From Blastocatellia bacterium AA13 (GTDB lineage Bacteria > Acidobacteriota > Blastocatellia > UBA7656): 32,652 nt of DNA. Position 1 is the first letter of the stretch. Every line of letters starts with the position of its first letter. This document shows positions 9,171 through 17,219 of the stretch, piece after piece. Both the position numbers and the translations under genes were made by a program. The stretch is from contig QHVH01000053.1 in NCBI GenBank assembly GCA_003222245.1, positions 1 through 32,652 of the forward strand, given 5' to 3'. Below the pieces are notes generated by a model. It was not told where the DNA came from. It worked only from the letters and a program-made list of their open reading frames with translations, and did not search any database.

Positions 9171-11435
9171 ATGAAAGCTCTAAGGGCTGTGATTCATACG
9201 GCCGCTTTAATAATCACTTTATCGATTGCGTTTTCGATCAGCGCCTCGGCGGGCACGTTCTTCGTTTCAACTTCGGGCTCGGACTCAAATCCAGGCTCGC
9301 AGGCGCAGCCATTTCGAACTATTCAGCACGCCGTCGACGCGGTTTCCTCCGGCGACACTATCATCGTAAGGGCGGGTGCATATGCGGGCTGCCGAATAGG
9401 CAGATCAGGTTCGGCTGCCTTGCCGTGTACGCTCAGAGCCGAAACCGCCGGCGCCGTGCTTATTAACTCACTGAGCGCCGCGAACAGGCATTCGAGCCTC
9501 ATCGAAATCGAGAACTTCGATTCGATCGTCGCTTACTGGGTCATCGATGGTTTCGATTTGTCGGGATCTCCAAAGTATGGCGTCGATCTCCGCAACACAG
9601 ATCACGCAACCGTGCAGAACTGCAAAGCGCACGGAAGCGCGCTGACTGGAATCTTCCTGGCCTTCTCATATCATCCGCTTATTCAGAACAACGAGTCATA
9701 CAGCAACGGGGAGCACGGAATATACCAGAGTAACAGCGGCGACTTTCCTACCATTCGTGGAAACAACCTTCATCATAATGCGTCCGCCGGACTTCATATG
9801 AACGGCGACAGGAACTTCACTCCCGGCGACGGCATCATCTCGTTCGCGGTCGTGGAGAAGAACGTCGTCTGGGAGAACGGCCATTCCGGCGGCTCCGGTA
9901 TCAATTGCGACGGCGTATCCGACAGCATCATCCGGAATAATCTCCTGTATAACAATCACGCCAGCGGTATATCTCTGTATGCGATCGACGGCGCGGAAGG
10001 CTCGAGCAGAAACAAGGTCTACAACAACACTATAGTGATGCCGGCGGATGCCCGGTGGTGCGTGAACATCCCGGCTTCAAGCGAAGGCCAGCCTAATCCA
10101 ACAGGCAACAAGATCAAGAACAACATTCTCTACACCTCGCATACTTTTCGCGGCTCGATTTCCATCTGGGGCGGCTCGGCGGCTGGTTTTGAAAGCGACT
10201 ACAACATCGTCGTGAACCGGTTAAGCAGAGACGGCGGCGACACAAATATGACGTTGTCGGCCTGGCAGGCGCTCGGCTACGATCAGCACTCCGCGATATC
10301 TACTCCCGATCAGTTGTTCGTCAATCCTTCCGGTTTCGACTATCACTTGAAGCCGGGATCGGCGGCCCTGGATGCGGGAACAACACTGGCGGAAATTATC
10401 GATGACATCGAAGGAACCGCGCGGCCTCAGTCCGCCAGGTTTGATATAGGCTGCTACGAGGCTCGGGGATCGAATCCAGCCCCCACAGCCGATTTCACGG
10501 CCAACCCTCTAGTCGGTATAGCGCCGCTTTCGGTTCAATTCGCGGACAGCTCCACGGGGCTTCCAACGTCGTGGTTGTGGGAATTCGGAGATGGATCCAC
10601 TTCCACAAGCGCGAATCCATTACACGTCTATCAGAATAACGGGTCGTTTTCGGTTAGGCTTACGGTCTCGAACTCTTCGGGTCAGGACACAAGATCGAAG
10701 ACCGGCTATATAACCGTCGCGTCAAATCCCTCGCCGCCCGTAGCGGATTTTTCGGGGAATCCTCTGACCGGTTCCGCGCCTCTCGCAGTACAGTTCAGCG
10801 ATCAATCGAGCGGTGGGACCGCCTGGTTCTGGGAGTTCGGAGATGGAGCGTCTTCGAGCGAAAGAAACCCATCGCATTCTTATCAGACGGCGGGAAGCTT
10901 TTCGATACGGCTCACCGTGACCAATGCAGCCGGCCAGGCTTCGCGAATAAGAAATGCCTATGTGAATGTGAGCCAGTCCGCCCAGGCCGCGGACTATTTT
11001 GCTTCGGCCATCACGGTCGATGTCGGCAAGCCGAAATCAGGAGACCTCGACAGCATTCGGGCTTCGGACGATTCATACCTCGTGACAAAGACGGTACGCT
11101 TGGACGGAATGTTCGGCGATCTGATCACCTACACTTTTGAGACCGGGCAAGTCTCTCTGTCCACCCTGACGATAACGTATGAATCGCGGCTCGCGGCGAC
11201 ACCTCAACGCCAGCAGATATCACTCTTGAACGTAAACACAGCGGCGTGGGAACTGGTCGACAGCAGAATGGTCTCGGATGGAGGCGACGCGACAACATCG
11301 GTTGTCGTGGCTGATCCGTCTCGCTTCGTCTCGCCTGTTGGACGCGTACAGCTTCGAATACGGACCGGCGACGAAGCCGCGGAGGGCAAATGGAAACACT
11401 GGATCGACCTCGTTAAAATCACCGCCGCGCCATGA
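9171..11435 (+). CDS. Secreted right-handed beta-helix protein with two PKD domains
   Basis: A protein of 754 residues. The ATG at 9171 was chosen because it starts a classic signal peptide (MKALR, then hydrophobic AALIITLSIAFSIS, then ASA-G). Residues about 25-60 carry the FVSTSGSDSNPGS...PFRTIQHAVDA motif typical of DUF1565/polysaccharide-lyase-like beta-helix proteins. The helix runs to about 430, with N-rich rungs (IQNNESYSNGEHGI, IRNNLLYNN). Two PKD domains follow (about 437-518 and 521-603), each with the WEFGDG motif. A C-terminal beta-rich domain (about 608-754) has no anchor visible. Likely a surface or exported polysaccharide-binding or -degrading protein; no catalytic residues can be assigned. 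The reading frame stays open upstream to about 8916, but that stretch is not needed. Confidence 0.9.
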   Translation: MKALRAVIHTAALIITLSIAFSISASAGTFFVSTSGSDSNPGSQAQPFRTIQHAVDAVSSGDTIIVRAGAYAGCRIGRSGSAALPCTLRAETAGAVLINSLSAANRHSSLIEIENFDSIVAYWVIDGFDLSGSPKYGVDLRNTDHATVQNCKAHGSALTGIFLAFSYHPLIQNNESYSNGEHGIYQSNSGDFPTIRGNNLHHNASAGLHMNGDRNFTPGDGIISFAVVEKNVVWENGHSGGSGINCDGVSDSIIRNNLLYNNHASGISLYAIDGAEGSSRNKVYNNTIVMPADARWCVNIPASSEGQPNPTGNKIKNNILYTSHTFRGSISIWGGSAAGFESDYNIVVNRLSRDGGDTNMTLSAWQALGYDQHSAISTPDQLFVNPSGFDYHLKPGSAALDAGTTLAEIIDDIEGTARPQSARFDIGCYEARGSNPAPTADFTANPLVGIAPLSVQFADSSTGLPTSWLWEFGDGSTSTSANPLHVYQNNGSFSVRLTVSNSSGQDTRSKTGYITVASNPSPPVADFSGNPLTGSAPLAVQFSDQSSGGTAWFWEFGDGASSSERNPSHSYQTAGSFSIRLTVTNAAGQASRIRNAYVNVSQSAQAADYFASAITVDVGKPKSGDLDSIRASDDSYLVTKTVRLDGMFGDLITYTFETGQVSLSTLTITYESRLAATPQRQQISLLNVNTAAWELVDSRMVSDGGDATTSVVVADPSRFVSPVGRVQLRIRTGDEAAEGKWKHWIDLVKITAAP

Positions 11436-11491
11436 GCGCCGTGATTGATGCATTGATGTATCTTCCGCGGCGGTGATAGATTCCAGCCCGC

Positions 11492-12883
11492 TTGATCGCT
11501 AACCAATCAAAGGCCGTCTCGCTTCGCCGCACTCTGCGAGCCCGCGAATACTTCACGCTTGCATTCGGGTCAATGGTGGGTGTCGGCTGGATGCTGGTCA
11601 TCGACGACTGGTTCAGCCGCGGCGGATCGATAGGGGCGATGGCGGGCTTTCTAATCGGCGGCCTCGTGTTGTTTCCGGTCGCCTACGTCTACGGTAAGTT
11701 AACGGAACAGATTCCGGATGCCGGCAGCGAAGTCGCCTACACGGCGGCGGTCTTTCCAACCGGGGTAAGCTTCGCGGCCGGATGGACCATGACCTTCGCG
11801 TATCTCATCGTCTGTCCCTACGAAGCCGTATCCGTAGGACGCATCCTGTCATATGTTTTTCCCCAAATGAATACCATCCCGCTCTACAGCGTCGGAGGAA
11901 GGATCATCTATCTTCCACACGTAATAGCGGGGTTGACGCTGACCGCCGTTATCGTAGCGATAAACTATCGAGGCGTTCAAATCAGCGCCCGGTTTCAAAA
12001 CTGGACGACCTTTGGCCTGCTTGCCATCTTCGCCGTCTTTTCGACGCTCGGGCTGGTGCGAGGCAGCACGGCGAATCTGCAGCCCCTTTTTGCGCGCGAG
12101 CTGAGCGTGCAGGGCGGCATCGTTTCGATTCTGATGGTGCTTCAAATAGTGCCGTACTTTCTCACCGGATTCGAAGCCGCTCCGAAATGTTCGGAAGAAG
12201 CGGCAGCGGACTTCGAGCCTCGCCATTTTACGCGATCGATTTATCTGGCGCTCGGAATGGGCATCTTCTTTTATGTTGTGGTGATCGGGATCGTGGCGCT
12301 CACGCAGCCGTGGCAGTCATTGATCGACAAACCGTTTCCGACCGCCTTCGCATTCGAGAGAGCTTTTGGATCGCGGCTGTTGGTGCAGTTCATAATGTTC
12401 GGAGTATTCCTGTCGCTTCTGAAGATCTTCAACGGGAACTTTCTCACAGCCACTCGTCTGTTGTTTGCGATGGGGAGGCGACGGCTTGTAAACGAGAGGT
12501 TTGCCCACATCCACGAGCGATTTCAAACTCCGAAGCTCGCGGTCGCTTTCGTCGGCTGCTTAACGGTAGCGGCCTCGTTCCTCGGACCGGCGGTGCTTGT
12601 ATGGATTTCGGATGTTGGATCGCTCGCATCCGCGACGGGATGGTTCGTAACCTGCCTGGCGTTTTTAAGCGGCGCCGCGGGAATTCTTTCCGGAAAGGCG
12701 AAATTAGTCGGCTCTATAGGCGCCCTGGTGTCGGCGCTCTTGATCTTGATGAAGGTTCTTCCATTCGTGCCGGGCAGCTTCGGACCCTTTGAATTTGCCG
12801 CGACAGGCGGATGGGCATTGCTCGGAACAATCTTATGGATGCTGCAACGCGGCTCGCTCAACAGGCGCGATAGATCGCGATAG
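11492..12883 (+). CDS. APC-superfamily amino-acid permease
   Basis: A 463-residue, very hydrophobic protein with about 12 predicted membrane helices. The first contains FGSMVGVGWMLVIDDW, the unwound TM1 substrate-binding segment of APC transporters. A further recognisable stretch is GFEAAPKCSEEAAADF, the usual 'E(E)xxxP/F' loop between TM6 and the next helix. It probably imports an amino acid or related compound across the inner membrane. The substrate is unknown. The start is a TTG at 11492 without a clear ribosome binding site, 56 bases after the PKD gene, so it may be read from the same transcript. Confidence 0.88.
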   Translation: MIANQSKAVSLRRTLRAREYFTLAFGSMVGVGWMLVIDDWFSRGGSIGAMAGFLIGGLVLFPVAYVYGKLTEQIPDAGSEVAYTAAVFPTGVSFAAGWTMTFAYLIVCPYEAVSVGRILSYVFPQMNTIPLYSVGGRIIYLPHVIAGLTLTAVIVAINYRGVQISARFQNWTTFGLLAIFAVFSTLGLVRGSTANLQPLFARELSVQGGIVSILMVLQIVPYFLTGFEAAPKCSEEAAADFEPRHFTRSIYLALGMGIFFYVVVIGIVALTQPWQSLIDKPFPTAFAFERAFGSRLLVQFIMFGVFLSLLKIFNGNFLTATRLLFAMGRRRLVNERFAHIHERFQTPKLAVAFVGCLTVAASFLGPAVLVWISDVGSLASATGWFVTCLAFLSGAAGILSGKAKLVGSIGALVSALLILMKVLPFVPGSFGPFEFAATGGWALLGTILWMLQRGSLNRRDRSR

Positions 12884-12921
12884 CCGTGAGCGCGGCCAGC
12901 AACAGGATGATCCCGATTTGT

Positions 12922-12940
12922 TGGGTTCTTGAAAAACCCA
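12922..12940. terminator. Hairpin between convergent permease and aminopeptidase genes
   Basis: TGGGTT at 12922-12927 pairs with AACCCA at 12935-12940 around a 7-base loop. It lies in the 66-base gap between two convergent genes (stops at 12883 and 12950), where a bidirectional terminator is expected. The stem is short and no long T-run follows on either strand, so this is a moderate call. Confidence 0.45.
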
Positions 12941-12949
12941 CGCCGACTC

Positions 12950-14458
12950 TTATGCGCGGCCGGCGTGATTGCAAACATAGTTGATCAGCGTACGAACGCC
13001 CACGCCGGTCGGACCTTTGGCCATATAGGACTTGCGTTCGTTTTCCCACGCTGTGCCCGCAATGTCGAGATGGGCCCACTTGATTCCTTCCGCGAATTCT
13101 CGAAGGAACCATGCGGCGGTAATAGTACCGGCGTAGCGGCCGGCGGAATTCTTTATATCCGCGATGTCACTCTTGATCAGGTCTCGGTACTCGTCGTCCA
13201 TTGGGAGCTGCCAGAAACGCTCGCCCACTTCGCGGGCCGCTGCTCGGAGCTCATCGATAAACGCCTGATCGTTACCCATTATTGCGACGTTTATAGTGCC
13301 CAAAGCCACGGAGACGGCGCCCGTCAAAGTGGCGAGGTCGATCATCCGCGTCGCTCCGAGCTTTCTGGCATAGGCTATCGCGTCAGCCAGAATCAAACGC
13401 CCTTCGGCATCCGTGTTGATTACTTCTATAGTCTTGCCGCTCATCGCTCGAAGAACGTCACCCGGCTTGTAGGCGCGTCCTGAAGGCATGTTCTCGCTCG
13501 TCGGCATGACGCCGATCACGTTGACCGCCGGTTTCAACTGGGCTATCGCACGCATTGCCGCGAGCGTCGTGGCCGCGCCCGACATATCGTACTTCATCTT
13601 CTCCATGCCGTCGGCCGGTTTGAGCGAGATTCCGCCGGAATCGAATGTTATGCCTTTGCCGACGATTGCAAGCAGCTCTCCAGCGTTTCCCATCGGCTCG
13701 GCTCCGTCAGGCGTATATCCAAGCACGATGAGCTTCGCCGGCTCGTCCGAGCCTCGCGCAACGCCGAGGAGCGCACCCATGCCCAGATCTTTCATGCGCG
13801 CTTCGTCGAGCACATCTATATCGAGTCCAAAGCGGGTCGCGGTCTCTCTGGCTCGCTCGGCAAACTCGGTGGGCGTAAGCGTTGAGCTGGGCTCGTTGGA
13901 CAGCTCGCGAGAGAGATTGATTGCGTCGGCAATTATCCTTCCGCGTTCAACACCCTGGGAGAGCTCGTTTTCGGATCCGGGATTGGCCGCAACCAGGATC
14001 AGCTCCGAAATGCGGCGCTCTTCTTTGTCTTCAGTCTTGTAGAAATCGGGCTCGAACAGTCCGGTGAGAACGCCTTCGACGGCTGCCTGAGCGCTCGCGC
14101 TCACCTCCAGTTGCGAGCGGCGCAACAACGCCATCGATCGTACGCCTTTACTCCGGAGAAAGCGGGCGGCGCTTCCCGTCATCTTCCGCACGCGGTCGAC
14201 CGAGAAGTCTTCGCGCTTTCCGCCGCCCACGAGAAGCAGCCTGGAGGCGCGGATATTGCCCGGCTTATGCACGTACACGGTATCGCCTTGTTTGCCGCGC
14301 ATCTCATCGCTGCCGATCAACTCCTGCAGGAGTCCGCCTGAGCGCTCGTCCAATTCCCGCAGGGCTCCCTCTTCGGCTTTCTCGCCTTCGTATATGGTAA
14401 CGACCAGTGCATCGGCTTCCACGTCATAAAACTTCTTGAATTCTGCTCTGACTTCCAT
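12950..14458 (-). CDS. pepA: Leucyl aminopeptidase (peptidase family M17)
   Basis: A 502-residue cytosolic dimetal aminopeptidase removing N-terminal residues. The C-terminal catalytic half shows the family signature NTDAEGRLILADA, and the metal-binding region VGKGITFDSGGISLKP with its Lys and Asp, followed by MKYDMSGAA. The less conserved N-terminal half (about 1-170) is the regulatory/oligomerisation domain. ATG at 14458 was chosen because GAGGAAA precedes it at good spacing; an in-frame start at 14524 would add 22 residues unlike the family. It runs toward the permease gene. Confidence 0.95.
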   Translation of the reverse strand: MEVRAEFKKFYDVEADALVVTIYEGEKAEEGALRELDERSGGLLQELIGSDEMRGKQGDTVYVHKPGNIRASRLLLVGGGKREDFSVDRVRKMTGSAARFLRSKGVRSMALLRRSQLEVSASAQAAVEGVLTGLFEPDFYKTEDKEERRISELILVAANPGSENELSQGVERGRIIADAINLSRELSNEPSSTLTPTEFAERARETATRFGLDIDVLDEARMKDLGMGALLGVARGSDEPAKLIVLGYTPDGAEPMGNAGELLAIVGKGITFDSGGISLKPADGMEKMKYDMSGAATTLAAMRAIAQLKPAVNVIGVMPTSENMPSGRAYKPGDVLRAMSGKTIEVINTDAEGRLILADAIAYARKLGATRMIDLATLTGAVSVALGTINVAIMGNDQAFIDELRAAAREVGERFWQLPMDDEYRDLIKSDIADIKNSAGRYAGTITAAWFLREFAEGIKWAHLDIAGTAWENERKSYMAKGPTGVGVRTLINYVCNHAGRA

Positions 14459-14564
14459 CGTTGTTTCCTCGATTACAGATTTCCGCGGTGCGTGTTCCAA
14501 GGGCTGGTAGTTTCCGCGAAACAATCAACCGCACGGGATTCCGCGCGTTGAATGCCGAGCAGCA

Positions 14565-15032
14565 CTACTCGCGCAAACGTGCTCCCGCCTTCATCGCCGA
14601 TCTCGCCTCGCGATCCGCTTCTCGCCGCTTGATAGTCTCGCGCTTATCGTGGAGCTTCTTTCCCTTGGCAACCCCAAGCTCCACTTTCAGATGGCCTTTT
14701 TTAAGATACATCCTGGTTGGAACCAGCGTCAGGCCCTTCTCCTGGGTTTTGCTGGCCAGCTTGATGATCTCGGATTTGTGCAGCAAAAGTTTTCGTGTTC
14801 GAGTGGGGATGTGATTGTCGCGATGGCCGTGACTATAGGGGCTGATGTGTGCGTTCAGCAGCCACGCTTCGCCCTTGCGCATCTGGGCATAGCTGTCCTT
14901 CAGATTGCAGCGTCCTTCACGTGCCGACTTGACCTCTGTGCCGGTCAACACGATACCGCATTCGTGAGTTTCGAGTATGTGATAGTTGTGGTACGCCTCT
15001 CGATTCGTGGCTACCACTTTGTCATCAGCCAT
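14565..15032 (-). CDS. smpB: SsrA-binding protein SmpB
   Basis: A 155-residue partner of tmRNA in ribosome rescue. The core reads ATNREAYHNYHILE, then GTEVKSAREG and LNAHISPYSHG, with the basic C-terminal tail (KRETIKRREADREA) that enters the decoding centre. The length is usual for the family. It lies 106 bases upstream of pepA and is separated from the exonuclease gene by a terminator-like hairpin. The tmRNA gene itself is not in this window. Confidence 0.97.
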   Translation of the reverse strand: MADDKVVATNREAYHNYHILETHECGIVLTGTEVKSAREGRCNLKDSYAQMRKGEAWLLNAHISPYSHGHRDNHIPTRTRKLLLHKSEIIKLASKTQEKGLTLVPTRMYLKKGHLKVELGVAKGKKLHDKRETIKRREADREARSAMKAGARLRE

Positions 15033-15050
15033 AACAAATAATCCGCAGTC

Positions 15051-15083
15051 AAAAACGACACGCGAACGGCTATCACGCGTGTC
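15051..15083 (-). terminator. Rho-independent terminator downstream of the exonuclease gene
   Basis: GACACGCG (15057-15064) pairs perfectly with CGCGTGTC (15076-15083), an 8-base stem with an 11-base loop. On the minus strand the stem is followed by GTTTTTG, the expected U-run. It sits after the exonuclease stop (15180) and before smpB, so it probably ends the exonuclease transcript. Confidence 0.7.
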
Positions 15084-15179
15084 ATTCCGGCGGCACTGGA
15101 ATATATCGCATCGACAAGTTTACTCGCAAATGCGCGATTCGCCGGTAGAGCATCGATATCGCGCGGTTGATCCGCGGCT

Positions 15180-16055
15180 TCACACGTACTCAAACGCGCG
15201 CCTCGCCCGATTCAGGAGATCCGGGGCCTTCATCAGAACGCATTTTTCATTGAAGCTCGGGCGAGGACCCATCCATCGAAGCTCTTCAATACTGTCGAAC
15301 ACCGGAGCCTCCAGGCGCAGCGTTGCAAGCGCGCGAAAAAGGATCGCGTCATTCCACGCGCCGAAGAATGACGCGGCAAGTCTTTGAGCGCCGCGCACTG
15401 AAGAATCCCACTGCTTCCAATCGCGCGGAATATTTTCGAGATGAGAATACTTGTAGAGGACCAGCGACGCGCTCTTTGGACCCCAGCCGACAATGCCTGG
15501 GAATCCGTCGGCGCTGTCGCCTACGAGAGCCAGATAGTCGGGGATTGATTCCGGCCGCACGCCGAATTTTTCGATGACGCCTTCTTCATCACGTAAGGAG
15601 TCGCGCCGCCGGTCCAGTTGAACTACGCGCGTACCGACAACGCATTGGCTGAGATCTTTGTCCGGAGTGCAAATAATCACCTGAGTGACGCGTTCGTCCG
15701 AGGCAGCTAAATGCGCGGCGGCCGCGAGCGCATCGTCGGCCTCATATTCCACCATCGGCCACACCATTACGCCCATTGCTTCCAAGGCGTCTTCAAGGAT
15801 GGGGAACTGCGAGAGCAGCTCGGGAGCAACACCCGCGGAGGTTTTATATCCAGGGTAGAGGTTGTTTCTGAAGGATTCGACAATGTGGTCGGTCGCCACT
15901 CCGATGTGCGTGGCGCCCCGTTCGATCATCGACAAGACGGAATTCAACACGCCTCGCACGGCGCCGATCTCCTGGCCGTTAAGGTCAGCCGCGGGAGGCA
16001 CCGCAAAGAAATGCCTGAATAGCTCGTAGGTTCCGTCTATTAGATAGATCTTCAT
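15180..16055 (-). CDS. 5'-3' exonuclease (PolI N-terminal / FEN-like)
   Basis: A 291-residue stand-alone flap nuclease-like protein. It starts MKIYLIDGTYELFRHFF with the first metal Asp. It has the EYEADD and CTPDKDLSQ metal-binding motifs of the PIN-like fold. The helix-hairpin-helix region is GDSADGFPGIVGWGPKSA, which binds duplex DNA. This matches the 5'-3' exonuclease domain of DNA polymerase I encoded alone, as in ExoIX/YpcP-type proteins. It could process Okazaki fragments or repair intermediates. It is transcribed toward smpB but separated by a hairpin. Confidence 0.92.
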   Translation of the reverse strand: MKIYLIDGTYELFRHFFAVPPAADLNGQEIGAVRGVLNSVLSMIERGATHIGVATDHIVESFRNNLYPGYKTSAGVAPELLSQFPILEDALEAMGVMVWPMVEYEADDALAAAAHLAASDERVTQVIICTPDKDLSQCVVGTRVVQLDRRRDSLRDEEGVIEKFGVRPESIPDYLALVGDSADGFPGIVGWGPKSASLVLYKYSHLENIPRDWKQWDSSVRGAQRLAASFFGAWNDAILFRALATLRLEAPVFDSIEELRWMGPRPSFNEKCVLMKAPDLLNRARRAFEYV

Positions 16056-16433
16056 GCGAATACGAGTGTTGCTCTTATACTATATGCAGACTCTTTCCGG
16101 GATTGCGAATCACCCGCGATGATGAAGAGCCGAGTTCGCGAAAGTTAGAACTCGTTAGAGCGGAAGCTCTTCATAAAGAAATCACGTTTTCCCTTCGCAT
16201 ACTCTCTGCGTTTTACTGGCGTCTCTTCGCGAGCTGATCTTAACACGACGCCTTTTTGCTTGACTGATCGCGGGGTGGCTGTAGTAGGCTGGCGATCCGT
16301 AGTCAATCCAAGAGCGCCCTTGTTCCCGTTTGCCCACGCCTCGGGCACCCTCTTTTTCAAATTTTTCTTGCTATCCGGGTTCGGGTTGTCCCTGCACTCG
16401 ACTCGCCGGAGAGCTTTTTTGCGAGGTAAAACA
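16056..16433. other. 378-base intergenic region between divergent genes
   Basis: This gap lies between the start of the exonuclease gene (minus) and the start of the 16434 gene (plus), so it must hold promoters for both. No perfect -35/-10 pair was found. T-rich runs occur at about 16350-16372, and a TATAAG-like hexamer on the minus strand lies at 16074-16079. An in-frame extension of the 16434 gene upstream to 16260 exists but lacks a ribosome binding site. No RNA gene was recognised. Confidence 0.5.
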
Positions 16434-17153
16434 ATGAACCATCAGACTGGAAGTTCGTCTATCGCGGACACTCCCGATCAGCACGGATTCGTGATGTGCG
16501 GGCTCGAGACTCTTTTTCTTTGTCACCTGCCGATGTTTTACATGGAGAACCATCGCTATCAGTTGATCCTCCAGGTCAGCATACCCGAGTACGCTATGGC
16601 GCATTACGCTGCCGACCGGCGCAAGAATCCTGGCACGCCTTACATTCTAGGCAATGTTCAGACCGACTTGATGACTATTCCTCAGATGCAGAACAGGCAA
16701 GAAGTCTCGTTTGTCTCCGACATCTTCAGGGGATTGCCCAATGATCCCAATAAAGACAAGCCGCTCATTCACAATGTGAACGTGACCATAAATCGGATAG
16801 TCCACTACCGATACTTCGATTTCAACATGGACTATCCGACCAGCCTGACCTACATCCTGTTCGGCGCTGGAACCGAAGCCCATCTAACGCATTACATAAC
16901 CAAGCAGCCGGACTTTGATCAGGTTCTCGATCTTGCCGAATCGCCTGACTGGCTCGACATACAACATCTTCAAGCGAGTGTGCCGATCAATATTCCATCG
17001 TTGGCGAGCCAGGTCTATTGCTCAAACCCCCTCGTCAATCCGGAATATGATGTCCAGCTTGGCGGAAGCGGCTCGTATCGCATCAAGATAGGTCGGAGCT
17101 ACTTTTTCGATACTGCAAGCCTGAACAATCCCGATCCGTGCCAGGGCGCGTAG
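16434..17153 (+). CDS. Unrecognised conserved-looking protein upstream of a PLP decarboxylase
   Basis: A 239-residue protein not assigned to any family. The start at 16434 is supported by GAGGT seven bases upstream. There is no signal peptide. The central part is rich in aromatic, His and Asn residues (GLETLFLCHLPMFYMENHRY, VNVTINRIVHYRYFDFNMDY) and looks like a beta-rich fold; Cys residues are scattered, with no clear metal motif. Codon use looks like that of real neighbouring genes. The next gene, a large decarboxylase, begins 66 bases on with its own ribosome binding site, so the two are probably co-transcribed and functionally related. A partner, chaperone or substrate-handling role is only a guess. 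Confidence 0.8.
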   Translation: MNHQTGSSSIADTPDQHGFVMCGLETLFLCHLPMFYMENHRYQLILQVSIPEYAMAHYAADRRKNPGTPYILGNVQTDLMTIPQMQNRQEVSFVSDIFRGLPNDPNKDKPLIHNVNVTINRIVHYRYFDFNMDYPTSLTYILFGAGTEAHLTHYITKQPDFDQVLDLAESPDWLDIQHLQASVPINIPSLASQVYCSNPLVNPEYDVQLGGSGSYRIKIGRSYFFDTASLNNPDPCQGA

Positions 17154-17219
17154 ACCTGGCGAGGCGGCATTTGCGGGAACTTCTTCATCGAGTCTTGATC
17201 ATCATGGAGGTAACAAAGC

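Noticed and set aside
16145-16360. A 71-codon minus-strand frame in the intergenic region
   Set aside because: It starts at a TTG with no ribosome binding site and the product is an unremarkable basic string; not enough support to call a gene.
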